Shown one piece after another: positions 17,194-25,428 of a stretch of 64,000 bases of DNA. Positions within the stretch are counted from its first letter, which is position 1, and every line of letters begins with the position of its first letter. The notes beneath the pieces are model-generated. The model made no database searches and was not told where the DNA came from. It was given only the letters and a program-made list of their open reading frames with translations. The stretch covers positions 1 through 64,000 of the forward strand of contig DDGL01000006.1 in NCBI GenBank assembly GCA_002337605.1. Reading direction: 5' to 3'. Made by a program: the position numbers and the translations under genes. This DNA comes from Flavobacteriaceae bacterium UBA1903. GTDB lineage: Bacteria > Bacteroidota > Bacteroidia > Flavobacteriales > Flavobacteriaceae.

Positions 17194-18729
17194 ATGGCAG
17201 ACCAGCAGGAATTTTTCGATCATATCACTAATGGCTACACCACCAAAGGCGATTCCATTACCCTGGGAGCTGCCATGCTGGGAGGTGAAACCATAACAAA
17301 CGCCCTGGTTAAAGTCCCTTTAAAAACTTTAAACCGCCATGGATTGATCGCTGGTGCCACAGGTACAGGAAAAACAAAAACACTGCAAGTGTTAGCTGAG
17401 AACCTTTCCGAAAAAGGAATTCCTGTGTTGTTGATGGACATGAAAGGAGATCTCTCCGGAATTGCGCAACCCAGTCCCGGGCACGCTAAAATTGATGAGC
17501 GCCACGAGAAAATTGGAATTCCTTTTAATGCACAAAAGTTTCCTGTCGAAATTTTAACGCTTTCGGAACAACAAGGAGTTCGTTTACGCGCTACGGTAAG
17601 TGAGTTTGGACCAGTTCTTATTTCAAGAATTCTGAATGTATCTGAAACCCAAGCCGGGATTATTTCAGTATTATTCAAATATTGTGACGATAACAAGCTA
17701 CCGTTACTCGACCTAAAAGATTTTAAAAAAATATTACAGTTTTCCACAGGCGATGGAAAAGCAGAAATAGCCGAACAATACGGCCGTATTTCTCCTGCCT
17801 CTTCAGGTGCCATACTTCGGAAGATCGTAGAGTTAGAACAACAGGGAGGCGATCTGTTCTTTGGTGAAAAGTCCTTTGACACAGACGATCTGTTGCGTGT
17901 AAACGACAATGGAATGGGGTATATCAATATTGTTCGTTTAACTGATATTCAGGACCGTCCAAAATTATTTTCAACCTTTATGTTGTGCATGCTGGCTGAA
18001 ATATACAGCACCTTCCCCGAACAAGGCGATAGTGGCAGACCCGAGTTAGTGATTTTTATAGATGAGGCCCACCTTATTTTTAAAGAAGCCAGTGATGCGC
18101 TTTTGGACCAGATTGAAAGTATTGTAAAACTGATCCGTTCGAAAGGAGTAGGACTTTATTTTGTGACTCAAAATCCAACCGATGTACCCGACGCAGTATT
18201 GAGCCAGTTAGGGTTAAAAATTCAGCATGCTTTACGCGCTTTTACAGCCAAGGACAGAAAAGCAATAAAATTAACTGCGGAAAATTATCCTATTTCAGAA
18301 TACTACAAAACCGATGAGGTCCTAACATCTCTAGGAATTGGAGAGGCTCTGGTGAGTGTCTTAAACGAAAAAGGAATTCCAACACCCCTGGCGGCAACAC
18401 TGCTTCGCGCTCCCATGAGCCGGATGGATATATTGACAGATGACGAGCTTAAAGATTTGCTGGCAGATTCAAAATTAATAAAGGAATACAACGAAGCAAT
18501 AGACCGCGAAAGTGCTTATGAACTGCTGAACAAAAAAATAGAAATCGCCCATAAAGAAGAAGCAAAAGAGAAAGCTGAAAAAGAAAAAGCAGCAACCAAA
18601 CGGGCATCCTCTCGAAGAAGTACATCGAGTCGTAGTAGAAGTTCTGGTAAAAGCGCCTTGGAAAAGGTACTTTCAAGCCCTACTGTTATTAGAAGCGTCC
18701 TTGGTATATTGAGCAAATTAATAAAGTAA
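17194..18729 (+). CDS. HerA/YjgR-type ATPase (DUF853)
   Basis: 511 residues. An N-terminal MADQQEFFDHITNGYTTKG is followed by Walker A GATGTGKT (54-61) and Walker B VIFIDEAHLIF (D290, E291), with an RSKGVGLYFVTQNPTDVP motif after it. This order is that of the YjgR/DUF853 family, related to HerA-type translocases; the cellular role is not established. The C-terminus is a lysine/glutamate helix and then a serine/arginine-rich basic tail (about 455-495), which could bind nucleic acid. ATG 17194 is chosen because the longer frame adds 81 residues with no similarity and overlaps the divergent RidA-like gene. Confidence 0.9.
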   Translation: MADQQEFFDHITNGYTTKGDSITLGAAMLGGETITNALVKVPLKTLNRHGLIAGATGTGKTKTLQVLAENLSEKGIPVLLMDMKGDLSGIAQPSPGHAKIDERHEKIGIPFNAQKFPVEILTLSEQQGVRLRATVSEFGPVLISRILNVSETQAGIISVLFKYCDDNKLPLLDLKDFKKILQFSTGDGKAEIAEQYGRISPASSGAILRKIVELEQQGGDLFFGEKSFDTDDLLRVNDNGMGYINIVRLTDIQDRPKLFSTFMLCMLAEIYSTFPEQGDSGRPELVIFIDEAHLIFKEASDALLDQIESIVKLIRSKGVGLYFVTQNPTDVPDAVLSQLGLKIQHALRAFTAKDRKAIKLTAENYPISEYYKTDEVLTSLGIGEALVSVLNEKGIPTPLAATLLRAPMSRMDILTDDELKDLLADSKLIKEYNEAIDRESAYELLNKKIEIAHKEEAKEKAEKEKAATKRASSRRSTSSRSRSSGKSALEKVLSSPTVIRSVLGILSKLIK

Positions 18730-18805
18730 ATGCACCCTTTCCGTTTTGGAAAAGACCCGGAATGCAACAATTCAACTAAATAAATAAAAGACAAAAACTA
18801 TAAAA

Positions 18806-19396
18806 ATGAAAAAGACCCTATTATTTGCCGCCATAGCAACGCTATTTTTTGTGCAGTGTAAAGAAGAAAAAGACCCATTTGCTATTAATGATGGAGCCAT
18901 TGGCCCATTGACCAAAAAAACGCAAATGAAACAATTAGACTCTATCTACGCTCAGGATAGTATTGTGAAGCTAAACCCTGTTACAGGTGCTATTGAAACA
19001 CAAGGCGAAGTAGAAATATATGACAAAGATGGAACAAAGCTGTTGTTACTTTCTCCGTTTGACGAAAGCGACCCAACTTCAAAAATTGCAAACATCCAGA
19101 TTTTTGATGCACGCTACAAAACCGACAAAGGGTTAACCAACGCAAGTACTTTTAAAGATGTAAAAGCCAATTATGAGATTGAGGCTATCCAAAATGCCAT
19201 CAACTCCGTCGTAGTATTTTTAAAAGGTACCGACTTATACTTAACCATCGACAAAAAGGAGTTACCTGAAGAAGTACGTTACAATTTTAATCAAAAAGTG
19301 GAAGCTACTCAAATTCCGGATACAGCCAAGTTTAAATACTTTATGATGGGCTGGGACGCTGGTGAGGCGATTGAAATTCAGGAAGGGGATATTTAG
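18806..19396 (+). CDS. Lipoprotein of unknown function
   Basis: 196 residues with a lipobox FFVQC (cysteine at residue 18). The mature part has the phrases AINDGAIGPLTKKTQMKQLD, DSIVKLNPVTG and IQIFDARYKTDKGLTNASTF; I do not recognise a named domain, though the sequence looks like Bacteroidota-specific lipoproteins with a periplasmic beta-rich fold. It lies 76 bp behind the YjgR-type gene on the same strand and may be cotranscribed. A clear terminator follows. Confidence 0.85.
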   Translation: MKKTLLFAAIATLFFVQCKEEKDPFAINDGAIGPLTKKTQMKQLDSIYAQDSIVKLNPVTGAIETQGEVEIYDKDGTKLLLLSPFDESDPTSKIANIQIFDARYKTDKGLTNASTFKDVKANYEIEAIQNAINSVVVFLKGTDLYLTIDKKELPEEVRYNFNQKVEATQIPDTAKFKYFMMGWDAGEAIEIQEGDI

Positions 19397-19418
19397 AGAT
19401 ATCTTAAACACCAATCAT

Positions 19419-19446
19419 AAAAGAAGCTGCGAAATCGGCTTCTTTT
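19419..19446 (+). terminator. Terminator behind the 18806-19396 lipoprotein gene
   Basis: Stem AAAAGAAGC (19419-19427) with GCTTCTTTT (19438-19446), then a run of T. Confidence 0.85.
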
Positions 19447-19553
19447 TTTTTGTGAAAAACTCAACAGCCAGCTCCTAACATTTTGTTAAGCAAAGAGCGA
19501 CTTTAAAGTATTTCAAGTAATTTTATTCAAACAACCAATAAAAACCATATAAC

Positions 19554-19739
19554 ATGATTAAGATTTTAGGATTAATTCTTACCATTGCTGGTGCTATAGC
19601 CTTGGTACTAGGGGTTCTTGGTATATTTGGAAGTATGAGTACGGGCATTAGTCCTTGGGCACTGGCAATTCTTGGAATTGTTTTCTTTTTTGCCGGAATA
19701 GGCATTCTTAAAAGAAAAAAGGATACAGACGAAACCTAA
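19554..19739 (+). CDS. Small two-helix membrane protein
   Basis: 61 residues made of two hydrophobic helices (about 3-24 and 34-51) joined by SMSTGIS and ended by a basic KRKKDTDET tail, which suggests the C-terminus is cytoplasmic. No family recognised with confidence; similar short proteins are frequent in flavobacteria. The codon pattern and the tight spacing to the next gene (13 bp) support a real gene rather than noise. Confidence 0.7.
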   Translation: MIKILGLILTIAGAIALVLGVLGIFGSMSTGISPWALAILGIVFFFAGIGILKRKKDTDET

Positions 19740-19752
19740 AGTTACTATTACT

Positions 19753-19992
19753 ATGGACAGACCCAGCATTAAAAACGAAGACCAATACGACGCGCTGCGT
19801 GACAAAGGCTATAGCCAGGAAAAGGCTGCGCGTATTGCCAATACTCCTAATTCAGGAAAAAAAGGAGGTAAAGCGAGTCCCTATGAAGAATGGAGCAAAG
19901 ATGAACTCTACCAACAAGCCAAAAATGTAGGCATAGAGGGGCGTTCCAAAATGAAAAAAAGTGAACTCATTAAAGCACTAAGAAACAACTGA
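19753..19992 (+). CDS. DUF7218 protein with a Rho-N/SAP-like C-terminus
   Basis: 79 residues. The N-terminus RPSIKNEDQYDALRDKGYSQE...ARIANTPNSGKKGGK is the DUF7218 pattern. The C-terminal 35 residues (WSKDELYQQAKNVGIEGRSK then KSELIKALRNN) form the helix-extended-loop-helix pattern of Rho termination factor N-terminal or SAP motifs, which bind nucleic acid. The stop overlaps the next start (TGATG), so translation is coupled. A DNA-binding or stress role is a guess from the motif. Confidence 0.85.
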   Translation: MDRPSIKNEDQYDALRDKGYSQEKAARIANTPNSGKKGGKASPYEEWSKDELYQQAKNVGIEGRSKMKKSELIKALRNN

Positions 19993-20564
19993 TGAAACTA
20001 CTACTCACCTTTCTTTTTATAACTACGCTTGCAACAGCGCAAAACTCCTACGAGTATGCGGCAGGTCCTTCGCAACCTTTTGGCAAGTTAAACCCTTCGG
20101 CTCCGGCTGAAACAGCAGATTACGCGCCACTTATAGGAATGTGCAACTGTACCTCTACCGCACGAAAGCCAGATCAGACCTGGGCCGAACCTCAGCAAAT
20201 GACGTGGACGTTCAAATACATCATGAACGGGTTTGCCGTGCAGGATGAAACCTTAAAAGAGGATGGCAGTCACTCGGGAAGTATCCGCCAGTTTGTGGCA
20301 GACAGCACCAGATGGTATGTACATTATTATTCAAACGCTGCACCAACCCCGGTACTTTCAGCCTGGGAAGGAGGCAAACGTGGTGATAGTATTGTATTAT
20401 ATCGCAAGCAGAAAGCTCCTAATGGAACCGATGGGTTTTATCGAATCACGTTTAACAATATTTCTGAAAAAGGATTTAACTGGCTAGGCGAATGGATAGA
20501 TACTACAGAAACCTTTACGTTTCCTACCTGGAAAATTGTATGCACCAAAACAGAAGACGATTAA
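19992..20564 (+). CDS. Exported protein, DUF1579-like
   Basis: 190 residues with a signal peptide (1-16, LLLTFLFITTLATAQ). The middle (LIGMCNCTSTARKPDQTW, then WTFKYIMNGFAVQDETL) and the end (WLGEWIDTTETFTFPTWKIV) have the layout of lipocalin-like DUF1579 proteins that begin with a short x-G-x-W-x-type strand. The match is by eye and not certain. The two cysteines of GMCNC are worth noting for a periplasmic protein. Its start overlaps the stop of the DUF7218 gene, and the VOC gene starts two bases after its own stop, so it belongs to this operon. Confidence 0.75.
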   Translation: MKLLLTFLFITTLATAQNSYEYAAGPSQPFGKLNPSAPAETADYAPLIGMCNCTSTARKPDQTWAEPQQMTWTFKYIMNGFAVQDETLKEDGSHSGSIRQFVADSTRWYVHYYSNAAPTPVLSAWEGGKRGDSIVLYRKQKAPNGTDGFYRITFNNISEKGFNWLGEWIDTTETFTFPTWKIVCTKTEDD

Positions 20565-20565
20565 G

Positions 20566-20991
20566 ATGAGTACCCTATCACCTTTTCATTTAGCCATTCC
20601 CGTTACTTCTCTTGAGCCCAGTCGCACTTTTTACCGGGAGACCTTAGGCTGTGAAGAAGGGAGAAGCAGTGATCACTGGGTTGACTTCAATTTTTTTGGA
20701 CATCAATTGGTGTTACACGTAAAAGAAGCTTCCCGGGAAACTTCAGAAAAAACCAACCCTGTAGATGGCAAAGATGTTCCAATTCCTCATTTTGGAGTTG
20801 TGCTAACTATGAAACAGTTTGAATCGTTTGCCAATCGCATTAAAGAAAAAGGTGTTACTTTTATTATCGAGCCATATATTCGGTTTCAAGGAAAAACAGG
20901 GGAACAGGCTACCATGTTTTTTAAGGATCCTTCGGGCAACGCATTAGAATTTAAAGCCTTTAAAAATAGAGATCAACTTTTCGCAAGCTAA
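20566..20991 (+). CDS. VOC (glyoxalase/dioxygenase) family protein
   Basis: 141 residues forming one VOC unit pair: FHLAIPVTSLEPSRTFYRET with H at the first metal position, HWVDFNFFGHQLVLH, VPIPHFGVVLTM, and TMFFKDPSGNALEFKAF with the final metal-binding glutamate. The substrate cannot be told. ATG 20566 is chosen: the frame opens earlier inside the preceding gene, but the protein aligns from MSTLSPFHLA. It is two bases from its upstream neighbour and four from the downstream one. Confidence 0.9.
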   Translation: MSTLSPFHLAIPVTSLEPSRTFYRETLGCEEGRSSDHWVDFNFFGHQLVLHVKEASRETSEKTNPVDGKDVPIPHFGVVLTMKQFESFANRIKEKGVTFIIEPYIRFQGKTGEQATMFFKDPSGNALEFKAFKNRDQLFAS

Positions 20992-20995
20992 CCTA

Positions 20996-22030
20996 ATGAC
21001 TAACTCCATAAACCCAAAAATAGTACGACAAATTTTCATTCTCCTACTCATCCTGTTAATGGGTACGTTAATTTTCCGTGAAATGATTCCGTATTTATCA
21101 GGTGTTCTCGGGGCAATTACCATTTACGTACTTCTTAGAAGCTGGATGAAAAAACTAGTACGAAAAGGCTGGAAACCAGAACTAGCAGCCGGGTTGCTTA
21201 TGTTGCTTTCTTTCGTGGGGATTTTAGTCCCTGTTGCTGGAATTGTACTCATGCTAGGCAACAAGATTGGCCAGGCCGTTCAAAATTCTGAAAAAGTTAC
21301 CGAAGCAGTTAAAGTACAGCTTGGAGAAGTAGAAGAAAAAATTGGATACGACTTAAGCTCACAAATAGACGTAGGAGCTGTGTCGGGCTGGCTCTCGGAC
21401 AACTTACAAAGTTTTGCCGGAGGAACTTTTAATATATTTATAGCTATTGGTTTAATGTACTTTATGCTGTATTACATGCTAACCAATAGACGTGAGCTCA
21501 AGGATTCCTTATTTGAGTATATTCCGATAAGCAAAAAGAATCTTAAGAAAATTGGTGACGAGTCCCACGCCATGGTGCGTTCTAACGCCCTTGGGATTCC
21601 TATGGTGGCATTTGCACAAGGAATTATTGCCCTTATTGGCTTTTTAATTTTTGGTATAGAAGACCCCTTCTTTTGGTTCGTAATAGTAACCATTGGCTCA
21701 ATGATTCCCTTTGTGGGTACCCTGGTGGGTATTTTACCTGTGTTTATTCTAACACTTTCCAGCGGAAGCACTTTTCAGGCATGGGGAATTTTAATTTATG
21801 GCTTTGTAGTTGTGGGCTCTACTGACAATGTAATACGGTTGTATGTTCTTAAAAAACTGGATAATGTACATCCGTTAGTCACTTTAATTGGTGTTATTGT
21901 AGGGGTGCCACTTTTCGGATTTATCGGTTTAATCTTTGGACCGTTACTTATTAGTTTGTTTATGATTGTTATGCGCATTTACAAGCGCGAATATGGAAAA
22001 GAACGACCAAATGATGATCCTGATTTATAA
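20996..22030 (+). CDS. AI-2E family transporter (PerM/TqsA type)
   Basis: 344 residues with about eight hydrophobic segments arranged as in the AI-2E transporter family: an N-terminal pair, a soluble part (about 95-145, NSEKVTEAVKVQLGEVEEK), then FFWFVIVTIGSMIPFVGTLVG and VHPLVTLIGVIVGVPLFGFIGLI, which are the best-conserved family blocks. Members have been linked to autoinducer, ion or other export, so the cargo is unknown. It is part of the run from 19554 to about 22515 on one strand. Confidence 0.92.
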   Translation: MTNSINPKIVRQIFILLLILLMGTLIFREMIPYLSGVLGAITIYVLLRSWMKKLVRKGWKPELAAGLLMLLSFVGILVPVAGIVLMLGNKIGQAVQNSEKVTEAVKVQLGEVEEKIGYDLSSQIDVGAVSGWLSDNLQSFAGGTFNIFIAIGLMYFMLYYMLTNRRELKDSLFEYIPISKKNLKKIGDESHAMVRSNALGIPMVAFAQGIIALIGFLIFGIEDPFFWFVIVTIGSMIPFVGTLVGILPVFILTLSSGSTFQAWGILIYGFVVVGSTDNVIRLYVLKKLDNVHPLVTLIGVIVGVPLFGFIGLIFGPLLISLFMIVMRIYKREYGKERPNDDPDL

Positions 22031-22032
22031 GT

Positions 22033-22515
22033 ATGTTTCAGAAATTTAACTTCACTAAATTTCCCCCAGAAGACAAGCCAATCTTGGTATGGGATGGGGA
22101 GTGTGGTTTCTGCAAGTACTGGGTTACCCGATGGAAGGAGATTACAGGAGACAAGATCACTTTTGAAACCTATCAGGAAGTTGCGTACAATTTTCCTGAT
22201 ATTCCAGTTAAAGAATTTAAAAAAGCATCTCGCTTGATCACCCTGGAAGGAACTGTACATAGCGGACCAGACTCAGCGTATATGAGTTATTATATCGCAA
22301 ACAATGCATCCCCCTGGCATCGCTGGTATCGTGATTTTAAATGGTTTCAGAAACTAAGCGATCATAGCTATAATTACATTGCTAAAAACCGAAGCGTCTT
22401 TTTTAAGATTACAAAAGCAATGCTAGGCTCTAACCCCCTTTCGTTTACGCACTACTGGATTTTGTATGGCTGCGGAACGGTTTTGCTACTATTTTTACTC
22501 CTGAAAATTTTATAA
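22033..22515 (+). CDS. DCC (DUF393) thiol-disulfide protein
   Basis: 160 residues. The N-terminal half has the family start ILVWDGECGFCKYWVTRW with the redox-type pair C24 and C27; the middle has a helix-rich HRWYRDF segment and the C-terminus ends in a membrane helix (LYGCGTVLLLFLLLKIL). DCC proteins are thought to be thiol-disulfide oxidoreductases of the thioredoxin fold, but substrates are unknown. It begins two bases after the AI-2E gene. Confidence 0.88.
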   Translation: MFQKFNFTKFPPEDKPILVWDGECGFCKYWVTRWKEITGDKITFETYQEVAYNFPDIPVKEFKKASRLITLEGTVHSGPDSAYMSYYIANNASPWHRWYRDFKWFQKLSDHSYNYIAKNRSVFFKITKAMLGSNPLSFTHYWILYGCGTVLLLFLLLKIL

Positions 22516-22549
22516 CAAAACTTTAAAACAGAAACCGAACAACAAATCT

Positions 22550-22557
22550 TATCTTTA
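22550..22557 (+). promoter_or_regulatory. Possible -7 box of the YkvA gene
   Basis: TATCTTTA, one base from the full consensus, 17 bp before the ATG. Confidence 0.4.
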
Positions 22558-22574
22558 ATAAAAATTTATACTGG

Positions 22575-23003
22575 ATGTTTTTCAACAAGAAAAAAGAAGA
22601 AGATAAAAATATAGTCGAAAAGAAAATTGACGACGTTTACATGGAAGATAAAGTAACCGAAGTTAATGACGGTGATGTTGAAATTCTGTTAGACAACGAA
22701 GAGCAGATAGAGAAAAAATTAGCCGGTGCCAATTCTTTTAGTAAGTATGTTGAAATAGGGAAAATAATGATGGGAATGGTAAAAGACATGAAACGTGGTG
22801 CCTACACCAGCGTGCCCTGGTTTGTCATTGCCACGATTGTTATGGCATTACTTTATATATTAAATCCGCTGGATGTAGTACCAGATTTTATCCCAGGAGT
22901 AGGGTATATAGATGACCTGGCTGTACTTTCACTGGGAATGGGCTGGATTGAGACCGATATCCATAAATACCTGGACTGGAAACTTTCAGAACAAAACAGC
23001 TAA
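22575..23003 (+). CDS. YkvA-family (DUF1232) membrane protein
   Basis: 142 residues: a charged N-terminal part (many K, E, D), then the DUF1232 signature PWFVIATIVMALLYILNPLDVVPDF followed by IPGVGYIDDLAVLSLGM. NPLDVVPDFIPGVGYIDD is the hallmark of the family; the function is unknown. It is convergent with folD, with only five bases between the stops and no hairpin there. Confidence 0.9.
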   Translation: MFFNKKKEEDKNIVEKKIDDVYMEDKVTEVNDGDVEILLDNEEQIEKKLAGANSFSKYVEIGKIMMGMVKDMKRGAYTSVPWFVIATIVMALLYILNPLDVVPDFIPGVGYIDDLAVLSLGMGWIETDIHKYLDWKLSEQNS

Positions 23004-23008
23004 AAGCG

Positions 23009-23887
23009 CTATTCTGCACGTTGTTCTCTTGCCAACAAGGTATTCTTTAACAACATAGCAATAGTCATAGGCCCAACTCCACCAGGAACGGGAGTAATAA
23101 AACTGGCTTTTTTACTTACATTTTCAAAATCTACATCGCCTACAATTCTATAGCCTTTTGGAGCGTCCTCGTCTTCTACACGCGTAATCCCTACATCTAT
23201 CACAACAACATCATCACGTACCATTTCTGCTTTTAAGAAATTAGGTACCCCTAATGCTGAAATCACGATATCTGCCTGAGAGATGATTTGTGTAATATTT
23301 TTAGTATTACTGTGGGTAAGCGTTACCGTACTATTTCCCGGCCAACCTCTACGGCTCATTAAAATACTCATGGGACGGCCTACAATATGGCTACGGCCAA
23401 TAACAACAGTGTGTTTTCCTTTGGTGTCTACATCATACCGCTCCAGTAACTCTAAAATTCCAAAAGGGGTTGCAGGAATAAATGTACTCATATCCAGTGC
23501 CATTCTCCCAAAGTTTTCGGGGTGAAAACCATCTACATCTTTACTAGGATCTACGGCCATCAACACCTTTTGAGTGTTTATTTGCGGTGGTAATGGTAGC
23601 TGAATGATAAACCCGTCTATGTCGTCATTCTCATTCAACTCTTTTATTTTATGTAACAGCTCTATTTCAGACGTAGTGTGTTTTAGACGTACCATGGTAC
23701 TTTCAAAACCTACCCGCTCACAAGCACGTACTTTACTGCCAACATAGGTTAAACTAGCTCCGTCATCCCCTACAATTACAGCTGCCAAATGCGGTACTTT
23801 CTCGCCATTGGCTTTCATTTTATCGACTTCGACCTTTATTTCGTCTTTAATGTCGTTGCTTATTTTTTTGCCATCCAACAAAACCAT
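23009..23887 (-). CDS. folD: Methylenetetrahydrofolate dehydrogenase / cyclohydrolase
   Basis: Bifunctional one-carbon enzyme that interconverts 5,10-methylene- and 10-formyl-tetrahydrofolate with NADP. The 292 residues show VGDDGASLTYVGSK with the catalytic lysine, GFIIQLPLPPQI, PSKDVDGFHPEN, the dinucleotide-binding VIGRSHIVGRPMSILM and the C-terminal TPVPGGVGPMTIAMLLKNT. The length is normal. It lies 118 bp behind ffh on the same strand, but repeats that look like a terminator lie between them. Confidence 0.97.
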   Translation of the reverse strand: MVLLDGKKISNDIKDEIKVEVDKMKANGEKVPHLAAVIVGDDGASLTYVGSKVRACERVGFESTMVRLKHTTSEIELLHKIKELNENDDIDGFIIQLPLPPQINTQKVLMAVDPSKDVDGFHPENFGRMALDMSTFIPATPFGILELLERYDVDTKGKHTVVIGRSHIVGRPMSILMSRRGWPGNSTVTLTHSNTKNITQIISQADIVISALGVPNFLKAEMVRDDVVVIDVGITRVEDEDAPKGYRIVGDVDFENVSKKASFITPVPGGVGPMTIAMLLKNTLLAREQRAE

Positions 23888-23927
23888 ACTACCTACTTAT
23901 TTTTTGATTAGTATTTAAATTGGCCAT

Positions 23928-23976
23928 AAACCTAGAAGGTTTCCAATGCTATATCCACTTGAAACCTTGCAGGTTT
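23928..23976 (-). terminator. Inverted repeats between ffh and folD
   Basis: Two short palindromes, AAACCTAGAAGGTTT (23928-23942) and AAACCTTGCAGGTTT (23962-23976), whose AAGGTTTC and GAAACCTT halves can also pair with each other. This type of element is common between flavobacterial genes. It probably ends ffh transcription, though a T-run is weak. Confidence 0.5.
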
Positions 23977-24004
23977 TTTCATGGTTTTTTATTCGTACTT
24001 CAAT

Positions 24005-25333
24005 TTACTTCATTTTCCCCATCATTTGCATCATCTTACGGCCACCACCGCCTTGCATCATCTTCATCATTTTGCTCATCTGGTCAAACTGTTTCATCAA
24101 TTGATTCACTTCTTGAACCGAAGTTCCACTTCCTTTTGCTATTCGTTTCTTTCGGCTCCCATTAATTACAGCCGGAGAACTTCTCTCTTCGGGGGTCATA
24201 CTTTGAATAATGGCTTCAATCCCTTTAAAGGCATCATCATCAATATCCACATCTTTCAGGGCTTTTCCGGCACCAGGGATCATCCCAATCAGGTCCTTCA
24301 TACTACCCATTTTCTTTACTTGCTGTATCTGTTTGATGAAATCGTCAAAACCGAACTGGTTCTTTGCAATTTTTTTCTGTAATTTTCTTGCTTCTTCTTC
24401 ATCAAACTGTTCTTGTGCTCTTTCCACAAGGGAAACAACGTCTCCCATCCCCAAAATACGATCTGCCATACGTGCTGGGTGGAATACATCAATAGCATCC
24501 ATTTTCTCGCCCGTACCAATAAATTTTATAGGTTTATTGACAACACTCTTAATAGAAATAGCGGCACCACCACGGGTATCTCCATCTAATTTTGTTAGGA
24601 CAACCCCATCAAAATTCAATCGCTCATTAAAGGCTTTTGCTGTGTTCACAGCATCCTGACCCGTCATAGAATCTACCACAAACAGGGTTTCATCCGGTGT
24701 AATGGCTTTGTGAACATTGGCAATTTCGGTCATCATTTGCTCGTCTACTGCCAATCGACCCGCCGTATCCACGATCACTACATTATGACCGTTTTGTTTT
24801 GCATGGGCAATTGCATTGGTAGCAATGGCAACAGGATCCATATTTCCCTCTTCACTATACACATCTACCTTTATCTGTTCTCCTACTACGTGTAGCTGAT
24901 TGATTGCCGCTGGACGATAGACATCACAGGCAACGAGTAAAGGTTTTTTAGTTTTTTTTGTTTTAAGGAAGTTGGCCAGTTTACCTGAGAAAGTAGTTTT
25001 ACCACTACCCTGCAAACCAGACATTAAAATAACACTTGGCGAGCTTTTAAGCGTGATACCCACCGTATCACCCCCCATTAGCTGGGTAAGTTCATCCTTA
25101 ACAATTTTCACCATTAACTGTCCAGGCTGCAGGGTAGTTAATACATCTTGTCCCAGCGCTTTTTCTTTTACGCGATTGGTAAACTCTTTTGCAGTTTTAA
25201 AGTTAACATCGGCATCCAGTAAGGCGCGGCGTACTTCTTTTAAAGTTTCAGCTACGTTTACTTCGGTAATACTTCCGTGCCCTTTTAATACGTGAAGGGC
25301 TTTGTCTAGTTTATCGCTAAGATTATTGAACAT
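24005..25333 (-). CDS. ffh: Signal recognition particle protein Ffh
   Basis: GTPase that binds signal sequences and SRP RNA and hands ribosomes to FtsY at the membrane. The 442 residues hold the N domain, the G1 motif GLQGSGKTTFSGKLA, the DTAGR motif (IVDTAGRLAVDEQM), TKLDGDTRGGAA, and a methionine-rich M domain that ends in runs of M, K and G (KMMKMMQGGGGRKMMQMM). The M-domain RNA-binding segment (ERSSPAVINGSRKKRIAKGSG) is intact. It has its own good promoter. Confidence 0.97.
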   Translation of the reverse strand: MFNNLSDKLDKALHVLKGHGSITEVNVAETLKEVRRALLDADVNFKTAKEFTNRVKEKALGQDVLTTLQPGQLMVKIVKDELTQLMGGDTVGITLKSSPSVILMSGLQGSGKTTFSGKLANFLKTKKTKKPLLVACDVYRPAAINQLHVVGEQIKVDVYSEEGNMDPVAIATNAIAHAKQNGHNVVIVDTAGRLAVDEQMMTEIANVHKAITPDETLFVVDSMTGQDAVNTAKAFNERLNFDGVVLTKLDGDTRGGAAISIKSVVNKPIKFIGTGEKMDAIDVFHPARMADRILGMGDVVSLVERAQEQFDEEEARKLQKKIAKNQFGFDDFIKQIQQVKKMGSMKDLIGMIPGAGKALKDVDIDDDAFKGIEAIIQSMTPEERSSPAVINGSRKKRIAKGSGTSVQEVNQLMKQFDQMSKMMKMMQGGGGRKMMQMMGKMK

Positions 25334-25358
25334 GGTCTTGTGTCATTTTTAGAGATGG

Positions 25359-25389
25359 CAAAGATACAAATTGAAGGGTTTGTAGCAAA
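25359..25389 (-). promoter_or_regulatory. Promoter of ffh
   Basis: On the minus strand TTTG (25386-25389), 19 bp, then TATCTTTG (25359-25366). Both boxes and the spacing fit the Bacteroidota consensus; the best promoter match in the window. Confidence 0.75.
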
Positions 25390-25428
25390 GTGGACAACCC
25401 ACTATTATAACCCTTTTCACAATGCAGG

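Noticed and set aside
17235..17927. Minus-strand open frame of 230 codons inside the YjgR-type ATPase gene
   Set aside because: Long but antisense to Walker motifs of a clear family; no recognisable domain or ribosome-binding context.
24000..24100. Repeated CAT-rich sequence that looks like a microsatellite
   Set aside because: It is the antisense view of the methionine-rich M domain of Ffh.
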